64,000 bases of DNA from Cryobacterium sp. N22 (GTDB taxonomy: Bacteria; Actinomycetota; Actinomycetes; Actinomycetales; Microbacteriaceae). The notes under the pieces are model-generated. The model saw only the letters and a list, made by a program, of their open reading frames with translations, did not search any database and had not been told where the DNA came from. The stretch is taken from contig NZ_PJJP01000030.1 of the NCBI RefSeq assembly GCF_002929555.1, forward strand, positions 62,001 through 126,000, given 5' to 3'. The translations under genes were made by a program, and so were the position numbers. Position 1 is the stretch's first letter. Every line of letters begins with the position of its first letter. Positions 18,114 to 26,851 of the stretch are shown here, piece by piece.

Positions 18114-19469
18114 ATGTCAGCATCCACCGCGGCGGCCACAGCCGTCGCTCCCGCGCCCACGAACCCGCGCAGTCGAGTCATCCTGGCCAGCCTCATCGGC
18201 ACCACGATCGAGTTCTACGACTTCTACGTCTACGCCACCGCCGCGGTCCTGGTCTTCCCGCACCTGTTCTTCCCGTCCGGCAACGAGACCGCGGCCCTGC
18301 TCGCCTCGTTCGCGGTGTTCGGCGCCGCCATGGTGGCCCGCCCGCTCGGCGCCCTGTTCTTCGGCCACTTCGGCGACAAAAAGGGCCGCAAGGCCACCCT
18401 GGTCGGCGCGCTGCTCACGATGGGCATCGCCACGTTCCTGATCGGGCTGCTGCCCACCTACGCCATGGTCGGCTGGCTCGCCCCGGCGATGCTGGTGATC
18501 CTGCGTCTCGCCCAGGGCTTCGCCCTCGGCGGCGAATGGAGCGGCGCGGCCCTGGTGGCCACCGAGAACGCCCCCAAGGGCAAGCGCGCCTGGTACGGCA
18601 CCTTCCCGCAGGTGGGAGCCCCGCTCGGCTTCATCATCGCGAACGGCCTGTTCCTGCTCATCGCGCTGCTGCTGCCCTCCGACGACCCGACCCGGCCGTC
18701 CGACGCGTTCCTCGAGTGGGCCTGGCGGGTGCCGTTCCTGTTCAGCGCCGTCATGGTGATCGTGGGCCTGTGGGTGCGCCTGCGCCTGGTGGAGAGCGAC
18801 GCGTTCACCAAGATCGTCACCACCAAGAAGGTCGCCAAGCTGCCGCTCGCCGCGGTATTCAAGTCCAACTGGCGTGAGCTCATCCTGGGCACGTTCATCA
18901 TGCTGGCCACCTACGTGCTGTTCTACCTGATGACGACGTTCAGCCTCAGCTACGGCCGCGCGGCGACGGATGCGCCGGTGGCGGGCCTGGGCTACAGCTA
19001 CACGACGTTCGTGCTGATGATGATCGGCGGGGTGCTGTTCTTCGGCGTCTTCACCCTCGCCTCCGGCCCCTGGGCCGACAGGTTCGGCCGCCGCCGCACG
19101 CTGCTCTGGGTGACCGCGGGCATCGTGGTGTTCGGGTTCCTCTTCGTGCCGCTGTTGGGCGCCGGGTTCATCGGTGTGATGATCTTCCTGATCCTCGGCT
19201 TCACCCTGATGGGCATGACCTTCGGGCCGATGGGCGCGCTGCTGCCCGAGTTGTTCCCCACTCAGGTGCGCTACACGGGCTCCGCCTTCGCGTACAACAT
19301 GAGCTCGATTCTCGGCGCGGCCGTGGCCCCGTTCATCGCCGTGTGGCTCTGGACCCTCGGCGAGGGCAGCCCGTTCTGGGTGGGCATCTACCTCTCGGTG
19401 ATGGGCCTGATCACCCTGGTGGCGCTGTACCTGAGCCGCGAGACCCGCGACCTCGACCTCGAGCGCTAA
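18114..19469 (+). CDS. MFS transporter, metabolite:H+ symporter (MHS) family
   Basis: A 451-residue 12-segment permease. The MHS features are the TIEFYDFYVYATA segment at the first helix, the MFS loop GHFGDKKGRKATL between helices 2 and 3, the EWSGAALVATENAP region and the cytoplasmic WADRFGRRRTL in the second half. Relatives carry shikimate, proline/betaine, dicarboxylates or alpha-ketoglutarate; the substrate here cannot be assigned. GGAG precedes the ATG. A 60-nt palindrome follows about 30 bases after the stop. Confidence 0.88.
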   Translation: MSASTAAATAVAPAPTNPRSRVILASLIGTTIEFYDFYVYATAAVLVFPHLFFPSGNETAALLASFAVFGAAMVARPLGALFFGHFGDKKGRKATLVGALLTMGIATFLIGLLPTYAMVGWLAPAMLVILRLAQGFALGGEWSGAALVATENAPKGKRAWYGTFPQVGAPLGFIIANGLFLLIALLLPSDDPTRPSDAFLEWAWRVPFLFSAVMVIVGLWVRLRLVESDAFTKIVTTKKVAKLPLAAVFKSNWRELILGTFIMLATYVLFYLMTTFSLSYGRAATDAPVAGLGYSYTTFVLMMIGGVLFFGVFTLASGPWADRFGRRRTLLWVTAGIVVFGFLFVPLLGAGFIGVMIFLILGFTLMGMTFGPMGALLPELFPTQVRYTGSAFAYNMSSILGAAVAPFIAVWLWTLGEGSPFWVGIYLSVMGLITLVALYLSRETRDLDLER

Positions 19470-19501
19470 CCGCCGCCCCGACCCCAGCTCGCACCCCAGC
19501 T

Positions 19502-19561
19502 CGCGAAAGCGGTCATGTGGTTGCCTCAGTTCGCTGAGGTAGCCACATGGCCGCTTCCGCG
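19502..19561. repeat. 60-nt palindromic element, copy 1
   Basis: Two 28-nt arms starting CGCGAAAGCGG and ending CCGCTTCCGCG around a TTCG loop; the three internal differences between the arms are mostly G-T wobbles. It lies 32 bases after the MHS transporter. Related copies are at 21885-21945 and 44373-44432. Confidence 0.85.
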
Positions 19562-19571
19562 CCCTCTGGGT

Positions 19572-19616
19572 GTCAATTTTGGTTGACATGAAGGTTGGGC
19601 GTCAATTAGGGTTGAC
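19572..19616 (+). promoter_or_regulatory. Promoter with two identical-type operators for the small HTH gene
   Basis: Two GTCAA-N6-TTGAC dyads, at 19572-19587 and 19601-19616, lie 29 bases apart. The first overlaps a perfect -35 (TTGACA, 19583-19588). The second overlaps the -10 (TAGGGT, 19607-19612). The spacer is 18 bases, and ATG 19620 follows seven bases after the -10, so the mRNA would be leaderless. A protein bound here would block polymerase, so autorepression by the downstream product is the simplest reading. Confidence 0.7.
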
Positions 19617-19619
19617 GGC

Positions 19620-19835
19620 ATGTTGGATGACTCGGGACGAACACTGGTGGGTGACGCCGGCTCCGGCGACCCGATCGAGACGCTGCGGGCGATCAAGCGG
19701 CTGCGCGGCGAACTCGACCGCGCCGAGGCCACTGCGGTGCGACGGGCCCGCAACGCGAACGCGCCGTGGCAACTGATCGCCCTCGCACTGGAGGCCTCCC
19801 GTCAGGCCGTGCACAAGAAGTACGGCCGCAGATAA
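19620..19835 (+). CDS. Small helix-turn-helix protein
   Basis: A 71-residue basic protein. The N-terminal third is acidic and Gly/Asp-rich. The rest is helical: ETLRAIKRLRGELDRAEATA followed by an HTH-like WQLIALALEASRQAVHKKYG at the C-terminus. The SRQAVHKK-type recognition helix is typical of small actinobacterial DNA-binding proteins. The frame is supported by the promoter and operators immediately upstream and by the ABC exporter promoter just downstream. The target is unknown, but its own operators are the obvious candidate. Confidence 0.72.
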   Translation: MLDDSGRTLVGDAGSGDPIETLRAIKRLRGELDRAEATAVRRARNANAPWQLIALALEASRQAVHKKYGRR

Positions 19836-19852
19836 TCCGCGCGAGCGCCGGT

Positions 19853-19858
19853 TAAGCT
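19853..19858 (+). promoter_or_regulatory. -10 box of a predicted leaderless promoter for the ABC exporter
   Basis: TAAGCT, six bases, then GTG 19865. It lies 17 bases after the HTH gene, so the exporter can be expressed on its own. Confidence 0.55.
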
Positions 19859-19864
19859 CGACTG

Positions 19865-21877
19865 GTGAGTACGACTACCCCCGGCACCAGCACCCCCGCG
19901 TCCGACGCCCCCGCACCGAAGACCCGCTCCCGGATGGGCCGTCGCGGCGCCCAGGCCGAGGGGCCGCGGGCATCCTTCAGCCAGCTACTGCCCTACCTGT
20001 CCGAGCACAAGGCCGTGCTCAGCGTGGTCGTGGTGCTCAGCGTGCTCGGCGCCGCCGCGAGCCTGGCCCAGCCGCTGCTGGTGAGCCAGGTGATCACCCT
20101 CGTCGAGGCCGGTGACCCGCTGGACAACATCGTCACTGCGCTCGTCGCCCTCGTCGTGGTCTCCGCGCTGATCAGCGGCTACCAGCACTACCTGCTGCAG
20201 CGCACCGGCGAGGGGGTGGTGCTTTCCAGCCGCCGCCGCCTGATCGGGCGGATGCTCAACCTGCCGATCAGCCAGTTCGACGCCCGCCGCACCGGCGACC
20301 TGGTCTCCAGGGTCAGCTCGGACACCACCCTGCTGCGCGCCGTCCTCACCCAGGGCGCGGTCGAGGCCATCGGCGGGTCGCTCACCTTCATCGGCGCCAT
20401 CATCGCGATGCTCATTATCGACCCGGTTCTGCTCGGCCTGACGGTGCTCGTGATCGCGGTCTCGGTGGTCACCGTGGTGCTGCTGTCCCAGCGCATCCGC
20501 ACCGCCAGCCTGGCCGCGCAGACCAAGGTCGGCGACCTGGCCGCCAGCGTGGAACGGGCCATCAGCGCCGTGCGCACGGTGCGCGCCGCCAACGCCACCG
20601 CCCGCGAGATCGCGGTCGTCGAGAAGGACGCCGAGGGCGCCTGGCAGATGGGCATCAAGGTCGCCAAGGTCTCGGCCCTGGTAGTGCCGATCGCCGGCAT
20701 CGCCCTGCAGGTGTCGTTGCTCGTCGTTCTCGGCGTCGGCGGCTTCAGGGTGGCGGACGGCAGCATCACCATCGCCGACCTGGTCTCGTTCATTCTGTTC
20801 CTGTTCATGATGATCATGCCGCTGGGCCAGTTCTTCGGCGCGATCACCTCGGTCAACTCGGCGCTCGGTGCGCTCGGCCGCATCCAGGAGATCATCGACC
20901 TGCCCAGCGAGGACCAGTTCGACCGCGACATCGCGCCGCTGGCCATCGTCGTGGGTGCCGCCAACGCCAAGGTCAACCCGGAGGCGCCGGCGATCGCGTT
21001 CGAGGACGTGCGCTTCCACTACGCCCCCACCGTGCTCGCCACAACGGATGCCACCACCGGCGAACCGCTGGCCGCCGTGCGACCCGGCCCCGTGGCCCAG
21101 GCGGTCCTCGCCGCCGAAGACGGCACCACCCCCGACGCCACGACCGAGTTCGCCGGCGCCGACACGACAGCCGCGTCGGCCGGCCCCGCCGCTCCGACGC
21201 CGGTGCTGCGCGGGGTGTCATTCAGCGCACCCCGTGGTCTGCGCACCGCACTGGTGGGCCCATCCGGCGCCGGCAAGAGCACCATCCTCGCCCTGATCGA
21301 GCGGTTCTACGACGCCGACTCCGGCGTGGTGCGGCTCGGCGGCCTCGACATCCGGAGCCTGGACCGCACCGACCTGCGCTCACAGATCGGCTACGTGGAG
21401 CAGGACGCGCCCGTGCTGGCCGGCTCCCTCCGCGACAACCTCACCCTCGCCACCCCGGACGCCACCGACGAGCAGTGCGTGGCCGTGCTGCACGCCGTGA
21501 ACCTCGGCGAGGTGCTCGACCGCGACCCGGCCGGCCTCGGCGCGGCGGTCGGCGAGGACGGCGTCAAGCTTTCCGGCGGAGAACGCCAGCGCCTGGCGAT
21601 CGCCCGGGCGCTGCTCGCGGCACCGCCGATCCTGCTGCTGGACGAGTCCACCTCGAGCCTGGACGGCATGAACGAGCAGCTGATGCGGGAGGCCATCGAC
21701 GCCGTTGCGGTGGACCGCACCCTGATCGTGATCGCGCACCGGCTCTCCACCGTGGTGGACTCGGACCAGATCGTGGTCCTCGACCACGGCGAGGTCGTCG
21801 GTACCGGCACCCACTCCGAGCTGGTGCTCTCCACGCCGCTGTACCGCGACCTCGCCAAGCACCAGCTGCTGGTCTAA
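19865..21877 (+). CDS. ABC exporter, fused membrane and ATP-binding domains, with an unusual insertion
   Basis: A 670-residue type I exporter half-transporter that should act as a dimer. Six membrane segments span about residues 35-320. The ATPase domain has Walker A GPSGAGKST (about 464), signature LSGGERQRLAIARAL, Walker B ILLLDEST and the switch His in IAHRLSTV. Between the first strand of the ATPase domain (VRFHYAP, about 384) and VLRGVSF (about 450) lies an extra Ala/Thr/Pro-rich segment of nearly 60 residues, where relatives have a loop of a few residues. The substrate is unknown; it may be lipid or drug. GTG start by the leaderless promoter. Confidence 0.88.
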   Translation: MSTTTPGTSTPASDAPAPKTRSRMGRRGAQAEGPRASFSQLLPYLSEHKAVLSVVVVLSVLGAAASLAQPLLVSQVITLVEAGDPLDNIVTALVALVVVSALISGYQHYLLQRTGEGVVLSSRRRLIGRMLNLPISQFDARRTGDLVSRVSSDTTLLRAVLTQGAVEAIGGSLTFIGAIIAMLIIDPVLLGLTVLVIAVSVVTVVLLSQRIRTASLAAQTKVGDLAASVERAISAVRTVRAANATAREIAVVEKDAEGAWQMGIKVAKVSALVVPIAGIALQVSLLVVLGVGGFRVADGSITIADLVSFILFLFMMIMPLGQFFGAITSVNSALGALGRIQEIIDLPSEDQFDRDIAPLAIVVGAANAKVNPEAPAIAFEDVRFHYAPTVLATTDATTGEPLAAVRPGPVAQAVLAAEDGTTPDATTEFAGADTTAASAGPAAPTPVLRGVSFSAPRGLRTALVGPSGAGKSTILALIERFYDADSGVVRLGGLDIRSLDRTDLRSQIGYVEQDAPVLAGSLRDNLTLATPDATDEQCVAVLHAVNLGEVLDRDPAGLGAAVGEDGVKLSGGERQRLAIARALLAAPPILLLDESTSSLDGMNEQLMREAIDAVAVDRTLIVIAHRLSTVVDSDQIVVLDHGEVVGTGTHSELVLSTPLYRDLAKHQLLV

Positions 21878-21884
21878 CCGCTCC

Positions 21885-21945
21885 CGCGAAAGCGGGCGCG
21901 TGGCTGCCTCCGCCCCCGCGAAGCGACCACATGGCCGCTTTCGCG
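21885..21945. repeat. 61-nt palindromic element, copy 2
   Basis: Same outer arms (CGCGAAAGCGG ... CCGCTTTCGCG) as the copies at 19502 and 44373, with a CCCCC loop and more internal mismatches. It occupies the 74-base gap between the convergent exporter and mannosidase genes and may stop transcription from both sides. Confidence 0.8.
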
Positions 21946-21951
21946 AGACGG

Positions 21952-24900
21952 TCAGGGGCGGATGAAGCGCAGCGTGACGATTTCGAACGGGCGCAGGGTC
22001 AGGCTGAGGGCGTGCGACTCCAGCGGGAGGGGCGCCCCGCCGGCGAGCTCGACGCGGGGCTCGGCCAGCGGGCGCTCGAGCAGGTCGGTCTCGACCACAT
22101 CCGTCGCCTCGAAGTGCCGGATGAGCCGCGCCGTCGACCGGTTGCCGTGCGCCTCGTAGAGCCGCACGATCAGGTCGCCGCTCCGGTCCTCGGCCAGCTT
22201 GACCGCCTCGATCACCACCGCCGGGTTGTCGACCCGCAGCAGGGGCTCGACTGTCGTGTCGGTGACGCCGGTCACGGTGCGGAGCGGCAGGTTCAGCCGG
22301 TAGCCCTCGGCCACGGCCTCGGGGATGCCGGAGTCCACCCGCAGGGAGACCCGCAGTTCGTGCCGGCCCTGGTCGGCGGCGGGGTCGGGGAACACCGCCG
22401 CGCGCAGCAGCGACAGCCGCACGGTGGTCGCGGACCGGCCGGCGGCATGCGGGGACCGGCTGATGTCGTGCCCGTAGGTCGAGTCGTTGCCCACGGCCAC
22501 CCCGTAGCCGGGCTCGCCCACGTGCACCCAGCGGTGCGCGACAGTCTCGAAGCGGGCGGCATCCCAGGAGGTGTTGGTGTGCGTGGCCCGGAAGACGTGG
22601 CCGAACTGGATCTCCGAGGCGGCCCGGTCGGCGTTCACGTCGAGCGGGAACGCCAGTTTGAGCAGCTTCTGCCGTTCGTGCCAGTCCAGGTCGAAGTGCA
22701 GGTCCACCGCCGGCGACCCCGCCGACAGGGTGATGTCCTCGACCACGCGGGACGAGCCGAAGGAACGGCTGACCCGCACACGAGCCCGTTCGGGTGTGTC
22801 CAGGATCACCTCGACGGACTCGGCCGCGGTCAGGTCGACGGTGTTCCGCTTGTAGTGTTCGTCGATGTCCCAGGCGTCCCACTGGGTGGGTGTGTCCCGG
22901 TGCAGCTGCAGCAGGTTACTGCGGGACCCTGCCGGCACCAGCTCGCGATGCGCGATCACGTCCCAGACCGAGCTGAAGAGCCCGTCGGCGTCGATGGTGA
23001 CGGCCACGAGTCCGTTGTCGAGCACGAGGCCCGCCGCGGTGCGGGTCAGGGTGACGTCGGCCGCCGGTGCCGCCGGATCGGGGTGGGTGGCGTCCGCGCC
23101 GGCCAGGCCCGCCACTCCGTCGAGGGCGTACGGGCCCGCGTTCAGCAGCACGGTGCCGTCGCCGGCTGAGCACAGCTGCCGCACCGTCGTCTCGATCAGC
23201 TCGGTCAGGGTGGCTGCGACGGCGGCGTAGTTGCGTTCGGCTTCCTGGTGCACCCAGGCGATGGACGAGCCGGGCAGGATGTCGTGGAACTGTTGCAGCA
23301 GCACGGTGTGCCAGGTCTGCTCGAGCAGGTCGTAGGGGTATGCGACGCCTGAGCGCACGGATGCCGTGGCCGCCCACAGTTCGGCCTCGCGCAGCAGGTG
23401 CTCGCTGCGGCGGTTGCCGCGTTTGGTGCGCGCCTGGGAGGTGTAGGTGCCCCGGTGGAACTCGAGATACAACTCGCCGAGCCACACCGGCGGTTCGGGG
23501 TACTCCGCCTCCGCCGCCTCGAAGAACCGGCGCGGACTGGACAGTTCGACGGTCGGCGAGCCCTCCAGCGACTCGGTTCGGCGGGCGGCGGCGATCATCT
23601 CCGTGGTCGGTCCGCCGCCGCCGTCCCCCCATCCGAATGGCACGAGCGATGTGTTGGCCGTCCCCTTTTCGGCATACTGGTGCTCCGCTCGAGCCAGCTC
23701 CTCCCCCGACAACTCCGCGTTATACGTGTCGACGGGAGGGAAGTGTGTGAAAATCTGGGTGCCGTCGATGCCCTCCCACCGGAAGGTGTGGTGCGGCATC
23801 AGGTTGGTCTCGTTCCACGAGGTCTTCTGGGTCAGGAACCACCGGGACCCGGCCGCCGCCACGATCTGCGGCAACGCCGCCGAGTAGCCGAACGAGTCTG
23901 GCAGCCACACCTCGAGTGGTTCGACGCCGAATTCCTCCATGAAGAAGCGCTTCCCGGCCACGAATTGGCGAGCCAGGGCCTCACCGCCGGGCATGTTGGT
24001 GTCCGACTCAACCCACATCCCGCCCACCGGCACGAACGTGCCGGCCGCGACCTGCGCCTTGACCCGGGCGAACAGCTCCGGGTAGTGCTCCTTGAGCCAG
24101 GCATACTGCTGAGCGGATGAGGCGGCGAAGGTGAAGTCCGGGTTCTGCTCGATCAGGGCCAGCACATTGGAGAAGGTGCGGGCCACCTTGCGCACGGTCT
24201 CCCGCACGGGCCAGAGCCAGGCGCTGTCGATGTGCGCGTGTCCCACGGCGTGCAGATGGTGAGCGCTCGCGTTCGCCGGTCGGGCGAGCACCTCGGCGAG
24301 CGCGGCGCGTCCGCGGTCCGCCGTGCCCGCGACGTCGTCGGGATCCACGACGTCGATGCTGCGTTCGAGCGCCCGCAGGATCTCCGCCCGCCGGGCCAGG
24401 CCCGTGGGAAGTTCACGCATGAGACCCGTCAGGGTCCAGAAGTCCTGGAGGAGCTCCCACACGGTCTGGTCCTTGAGGACCACGTCCACCTGCCGAAGCC
24501 GGTAGATCGGGGTGGCCCCGGCCGTGGCCGGGTCGCCCTTGTCGGTGGCGACGAAGGTGAAGCCGGAGGTGACATCCGGGTTGGCGGCCGCCTCGATGTA
24601 GAGGTCGACGCGACCACCGGGTCCCGTCGCCAGCGGGACGGAGCGGTTGCGTGGCTCGACCGCCTTGAGGATGACGCCGTCCGGGGACCACACCAGCCCT
24701 TCAGCCTGGAAGCCCGGCGTCGCCTTACTGAAGCCGAGATCGACCTGCAGTTCGACCCGCAGGGCATCATCGACCTGCCACTCCTCCGGAACGCTGCCGG
24801 TGATGTGCAACCAGGTCGTCCCCCACGGGCGGCCCCAGGCCCGGCCGGTGCCGAACGGGCTGTAGTCCTGGCGGATGGCGTCGGCGAACGGAACCGGCTC

Positions 24901-25020
24901 GCCCGGGGCATCCCAGGATTCGATGGTCAGGGGAACCGCGGCCCGGTTGAGGGCGGGCCGGAGCCGTTCCCGGACGAACCGGCTGATCCGCAACTCCACG
25001 AGTGTGCTGTCATCATGCAT
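21952..25020 (-). CDS. Alpha-mannosidase, glycoside hydrolase family 38
   Basis: A cytoplasmic retaining enzyme removing alpha-mannosyl residues from imported oligosaccharides. The 1022-residue length is normal for bacterial GH38. The zinc motif is GHAHIDSAWLWP (about residue 257). The nucleophile Asp is in WLPDSFGYSAALPQI (about 372), preceded by GGMWVESDTNMPGGEALARQ. The C-terminal beta domains end in RPFEIVTLRF. No signal peptide. The start lies 15 bases after the upstream permease stop, making it the last gene of the sugar operon. Confidence 0.93.
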   Translation of the reverse strand: MHDDSTLVELRISRFVRERLRPALNRAAVPLTIESWDAPGEPVPFADAIRQDYSPFGTGRAWGRPWGTTWLHITGSVPEEWQVDDALRVELQVDLGFSKATPGFQAEGLVWSPDGVILKAVEPRNRSVPLATGPGGRVDLYIEAAANPDVTSGFTFVATDKGDPATAGATPIYRLRQVDVVLKDQTVWELLQDFWTLTGLMRELPTGLARRAEILRALERSIDVVDPDDVAGTADRGRAALAEVLARPANASAHHLHAVGHAHIDSAWLWPVRETVRKVARTFSNVLALIEQNPDFTFAASSAQQYAWLKEHYPELFARVKAQVAAGTFVPVGGMWVESDTNMPGGEALARQFVAGKRFFMEEFGVEPLEVWLPDSFGYSAALPQIVAAAGSRWFLTQKTSWNETNLMPHHTFRWEGIDGTQIFTHFPPVDTYNAELSGEELARAEHQYAEKGTANTSLVPFGWGDGGGGPTTEMIAAARRTESLEGSPTVELSSPRRFFEAAEAEYPEPPVWLGELYLEFHRGTYTSQARTKRGNRRSEHLLREAELWAATASVRSGVAYPYDLLEQTWHTVLLQQFHDILPGSSIAWVHQEAERNYAAVAATLTELIETTVRQLCSAGDGTVLLNAGPYALDGVAGLAGADATHPDPAAPAADVTLTRTAAGLVLDNGLVAVTIDADGLFSSVWDVIAHRELVPAGSRSNLLQLHRDTPTQWDAWDIDEHYKRNTVDLTAAESVEVILDTPERARVRVSRSFGSSRVVEDITLSAGSPAVDLHFDLDWHERQKLLKLAFPLDVNADRAASEIQFGHVFRATHTNTSWDAARFETVAHRWVHVGEPGYGVAVGNDSTYGHDISRSPHAAGRSATTVRLSLLRAAVFPDPAADQGRHELRVSLRVDSGIPEAVAEGYRLNLPLRTVTGVTDTTVEPLLRVDNPAVVIEAVKLAEDRSGDLIVRLYEAHGNRSTARLIRHFEATDVVETDLLERPLAEPRVELAGGAPLPLESHALSLTLRPFEIVTLRFIRP

Positions 25021-25035
25021 GACTGGTACCGCTCC

Positions 25036-25893
25036 CTAACCCTTGATCGCGCCTGACATGGTGAATGACCCGCCCATGCCGCGGGAAACGAGGACGTAGA
25101 GCAGGATCACCGGAACCGAATACAACACGGAGAACGCGGCGAGCTGGCCGTAGGCGATGGCACCGTACTGGCCGAAGAAGCTGTAGATGCTCACCGCAGC
25201 CGGCTGCTTGCTCGGCGAGAGCAGCAACACGAACGGCACGAAGAAATTGCCCCAGGCCTGAATGAACACGAAGATGAACACCACACTCAGACCCGGCCGC
25301 ATCAGGGGCACCACGATGCGCCGGAGGGCGTTCATCGCGGACGCCCCATCAACCCAGGCGGCTTCCTCCAGGCTGACCGGGACCGAGTCCATGAAGTTCT
25401 TGGTCATCCAGATGGCCATCGGCAGCGAGGTCGCGGCCATGAAGAAGATCGTGGCGGGAATCGAATCCAGCAGGTTCAGTCGAACGAACAGGCTGTACAC
25501 CGGAACCATGATCGCGGTGATGGGCAAACAGGTGCCGAACAGGACGCCGTACATGAACGGCTTGTTGAAGCGCATGGTGTACCTGGAGAGCGGGTAGGCG
25601 GCCAGCACCGACGCCAGCACGGTGACGACGGCGGCGCCGCCGGAGAGCAGCAGGCTGTTCCAGAGCGGCAGGAACGTCAGCTCGGGGTTGAACACCGCGG
25701 CGAAGTTGGCCAGGGACAGCTGCTCGGGAATTTGGGTCTGGTAGGTGGCCTTGACGTCGAGGGAGGCCAGGACCAGCCAGGCCAACGGCAGCAGGAAGCA
25801 CAGCGCGATCACGATGAGCACGGTGTTGGCCAGGATCGCGGCGGTGGCCTTGCGGGGCGAGGCCACCGAGCTGGCGAGGGTGCTGACGGTCAT
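25036..25893 (-). CDS. Carbohydrate ABC transporter permease, MalG-type (CUT1)
   Basis: Inner-membrane permease of 285 residues with six hydrophobic segments. The cytoplasmic EAA loop, EEAAWVDGASAMNALRRIVVPL, contacts the ATPase. It pairs with the MalF-type permease four bases upstream and the binding lipoprotein. No ATPase gene is in the cluster, so a shared MsiK-like ATPase elsewhere is expected. The neighbouring alpha-mannosidase suggests mannosides as substrate. Confidence 0.92.
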   Translation of the reverse strand: MTVSTLASSVASPRKATAAILANTVLIVIALCFLLPLAWLVLASLDVKATYQTQIPEQLSLANFAAVFNPELTFLPLWNSLLLSGGAAVVTVLASVLAAYPLSRYTMRFNKPFMYGVLFGTCLPITAIMVPVYSLFVRLNLLDSIPATIFFMAATSLPMAIWMTKNFMDSVPVSLEEAAWVDGASAMNALRRIVVPLMRPGLSVVFIFVFIQAWGNFFVPFVLLLSPSKQPAAVSIYSFFGQYGAIAYGQLAAFSVLYSVPVILLYVLVSRGMGGSFTMSGAIKG

Positions 25894-25897
25894 CGGT

Positions 25898-26848
25898 TCA
25901 GACCTTTTCTGGGCGGAGCGCCCGAATGTAGACGAGCGAGAAGGCGGCGCCGATGAGCAGCATGACCGTCGCGATGGCGGTGCCGTAGCCGATGTCCCCG
26001 AACTTGAATGCCTCCTGGAACGCCATGATCGGCAGGGTGGTGCTTTCGTTGCCGGGTCCGCCGGCGGTCATCACCCAGATCAGGGTGAACACCGACAGCG
26101 TTTGCAGGGTGATCAGCATCAGGTTGGTGGCGATGCTGTTCTTGATCATCGGGATGGTGATCCAGGTGAGGCGCTTGATGCCGTCGGCGCCGTCGATCAT
26201 GGCGGCCTCCGTCACCTCCACCGGCACATCGTTCAGCGCCGCCCGGTAGACCATCATCGAGAACGCGGTCCCCCGCCAGGCGTTGGCCAGGATGATCGAC
26301 AGCATCGGAAAGCTGTACAGCCAGTTCGGTCCGGTCATCCCCGCCGCGGCGAGCACCTGGTTCAGGGTGCCGTCCTCGCTGAAGTAGGCGTAGGCGACGA
26401 AAGCGGCGACGATCTCGGGCAGCACCCAGGCCGCGACGACGGCCGTGCCGACCACGGCGCTGACCACCTTGCTGGCCCGGTTAATCAGCAGGGCGATGCC
26501 CAGGCCGAGGAAATTCTGTCCGACGATCGCGGAGGCGACCACGAACACGAAGGTCAGCCACAGCGACAGCGGAAAGACCGGGTCCTTGAACAGGGTGAGG
26601 TAGTTGTCCAGGCCCACCCACTGCGGGTCCTGCGCGCTCGAGCCGGTGAGGGCCGCGTCGGTGAAGGACCCGTAGAACGACCAGATGACCGGCCCGAGCA
26701 GGAAGATCGCGAGGAGCACCACGGCCGGCGCCAGGGGCAGCACCCGGGTCAGGGTGCGTCCCCGTGGCCGCCGGCGCGGGCCGGAACCCGAGGGTCCCGG
26801 CCCGGCCGCGGTCTCACGAGGAGGTCGGGAAGCGGTATCGGCTGACAT
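25898..26848 (-). CDS. Carbohydrate ABC transporter permease, MalF-type (CUT1)
   Basis: A 316-residue permease with a Pro/Arg-rich N-terminal tail and six membrane segments. Its EAA loop is VEVTEAAMIDGADGIKRLTW. It lies three bases after the binding-protein gene and four before the MalG-type gene, so the three are one transcript. Confidence 0.92.
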   Translation of the reverse strand: MSADTASRPPRETAAGPGPSGSGPRRRPRGRTLTRVLPLAPAVVLLAIFLLGPVIWSFYGSFTDAALTGSSAQDPQWVGLDNYLTLFKDPVFPLSLWLTFVFVVASAIVGQNFLGLGIALLINRASKVVSAVVGTAVVAAWVLPEIVAAFVAYAYFSEDGTLNQVLAAAGMTGPNWLYSFPMLSIILANAWRGTAFSMMVYRAALNDVPVEVTEAAMIDGADGIKRLTWITIPMIKNSIATNLMLITLQTLSVFTLIWVMTAGGPGNESTTLPIMAFQEAFKFGDIGYGTAIATVMLLIGAAFSLVYIRALRPEKV

Positions 26849-26851
26849 GGA

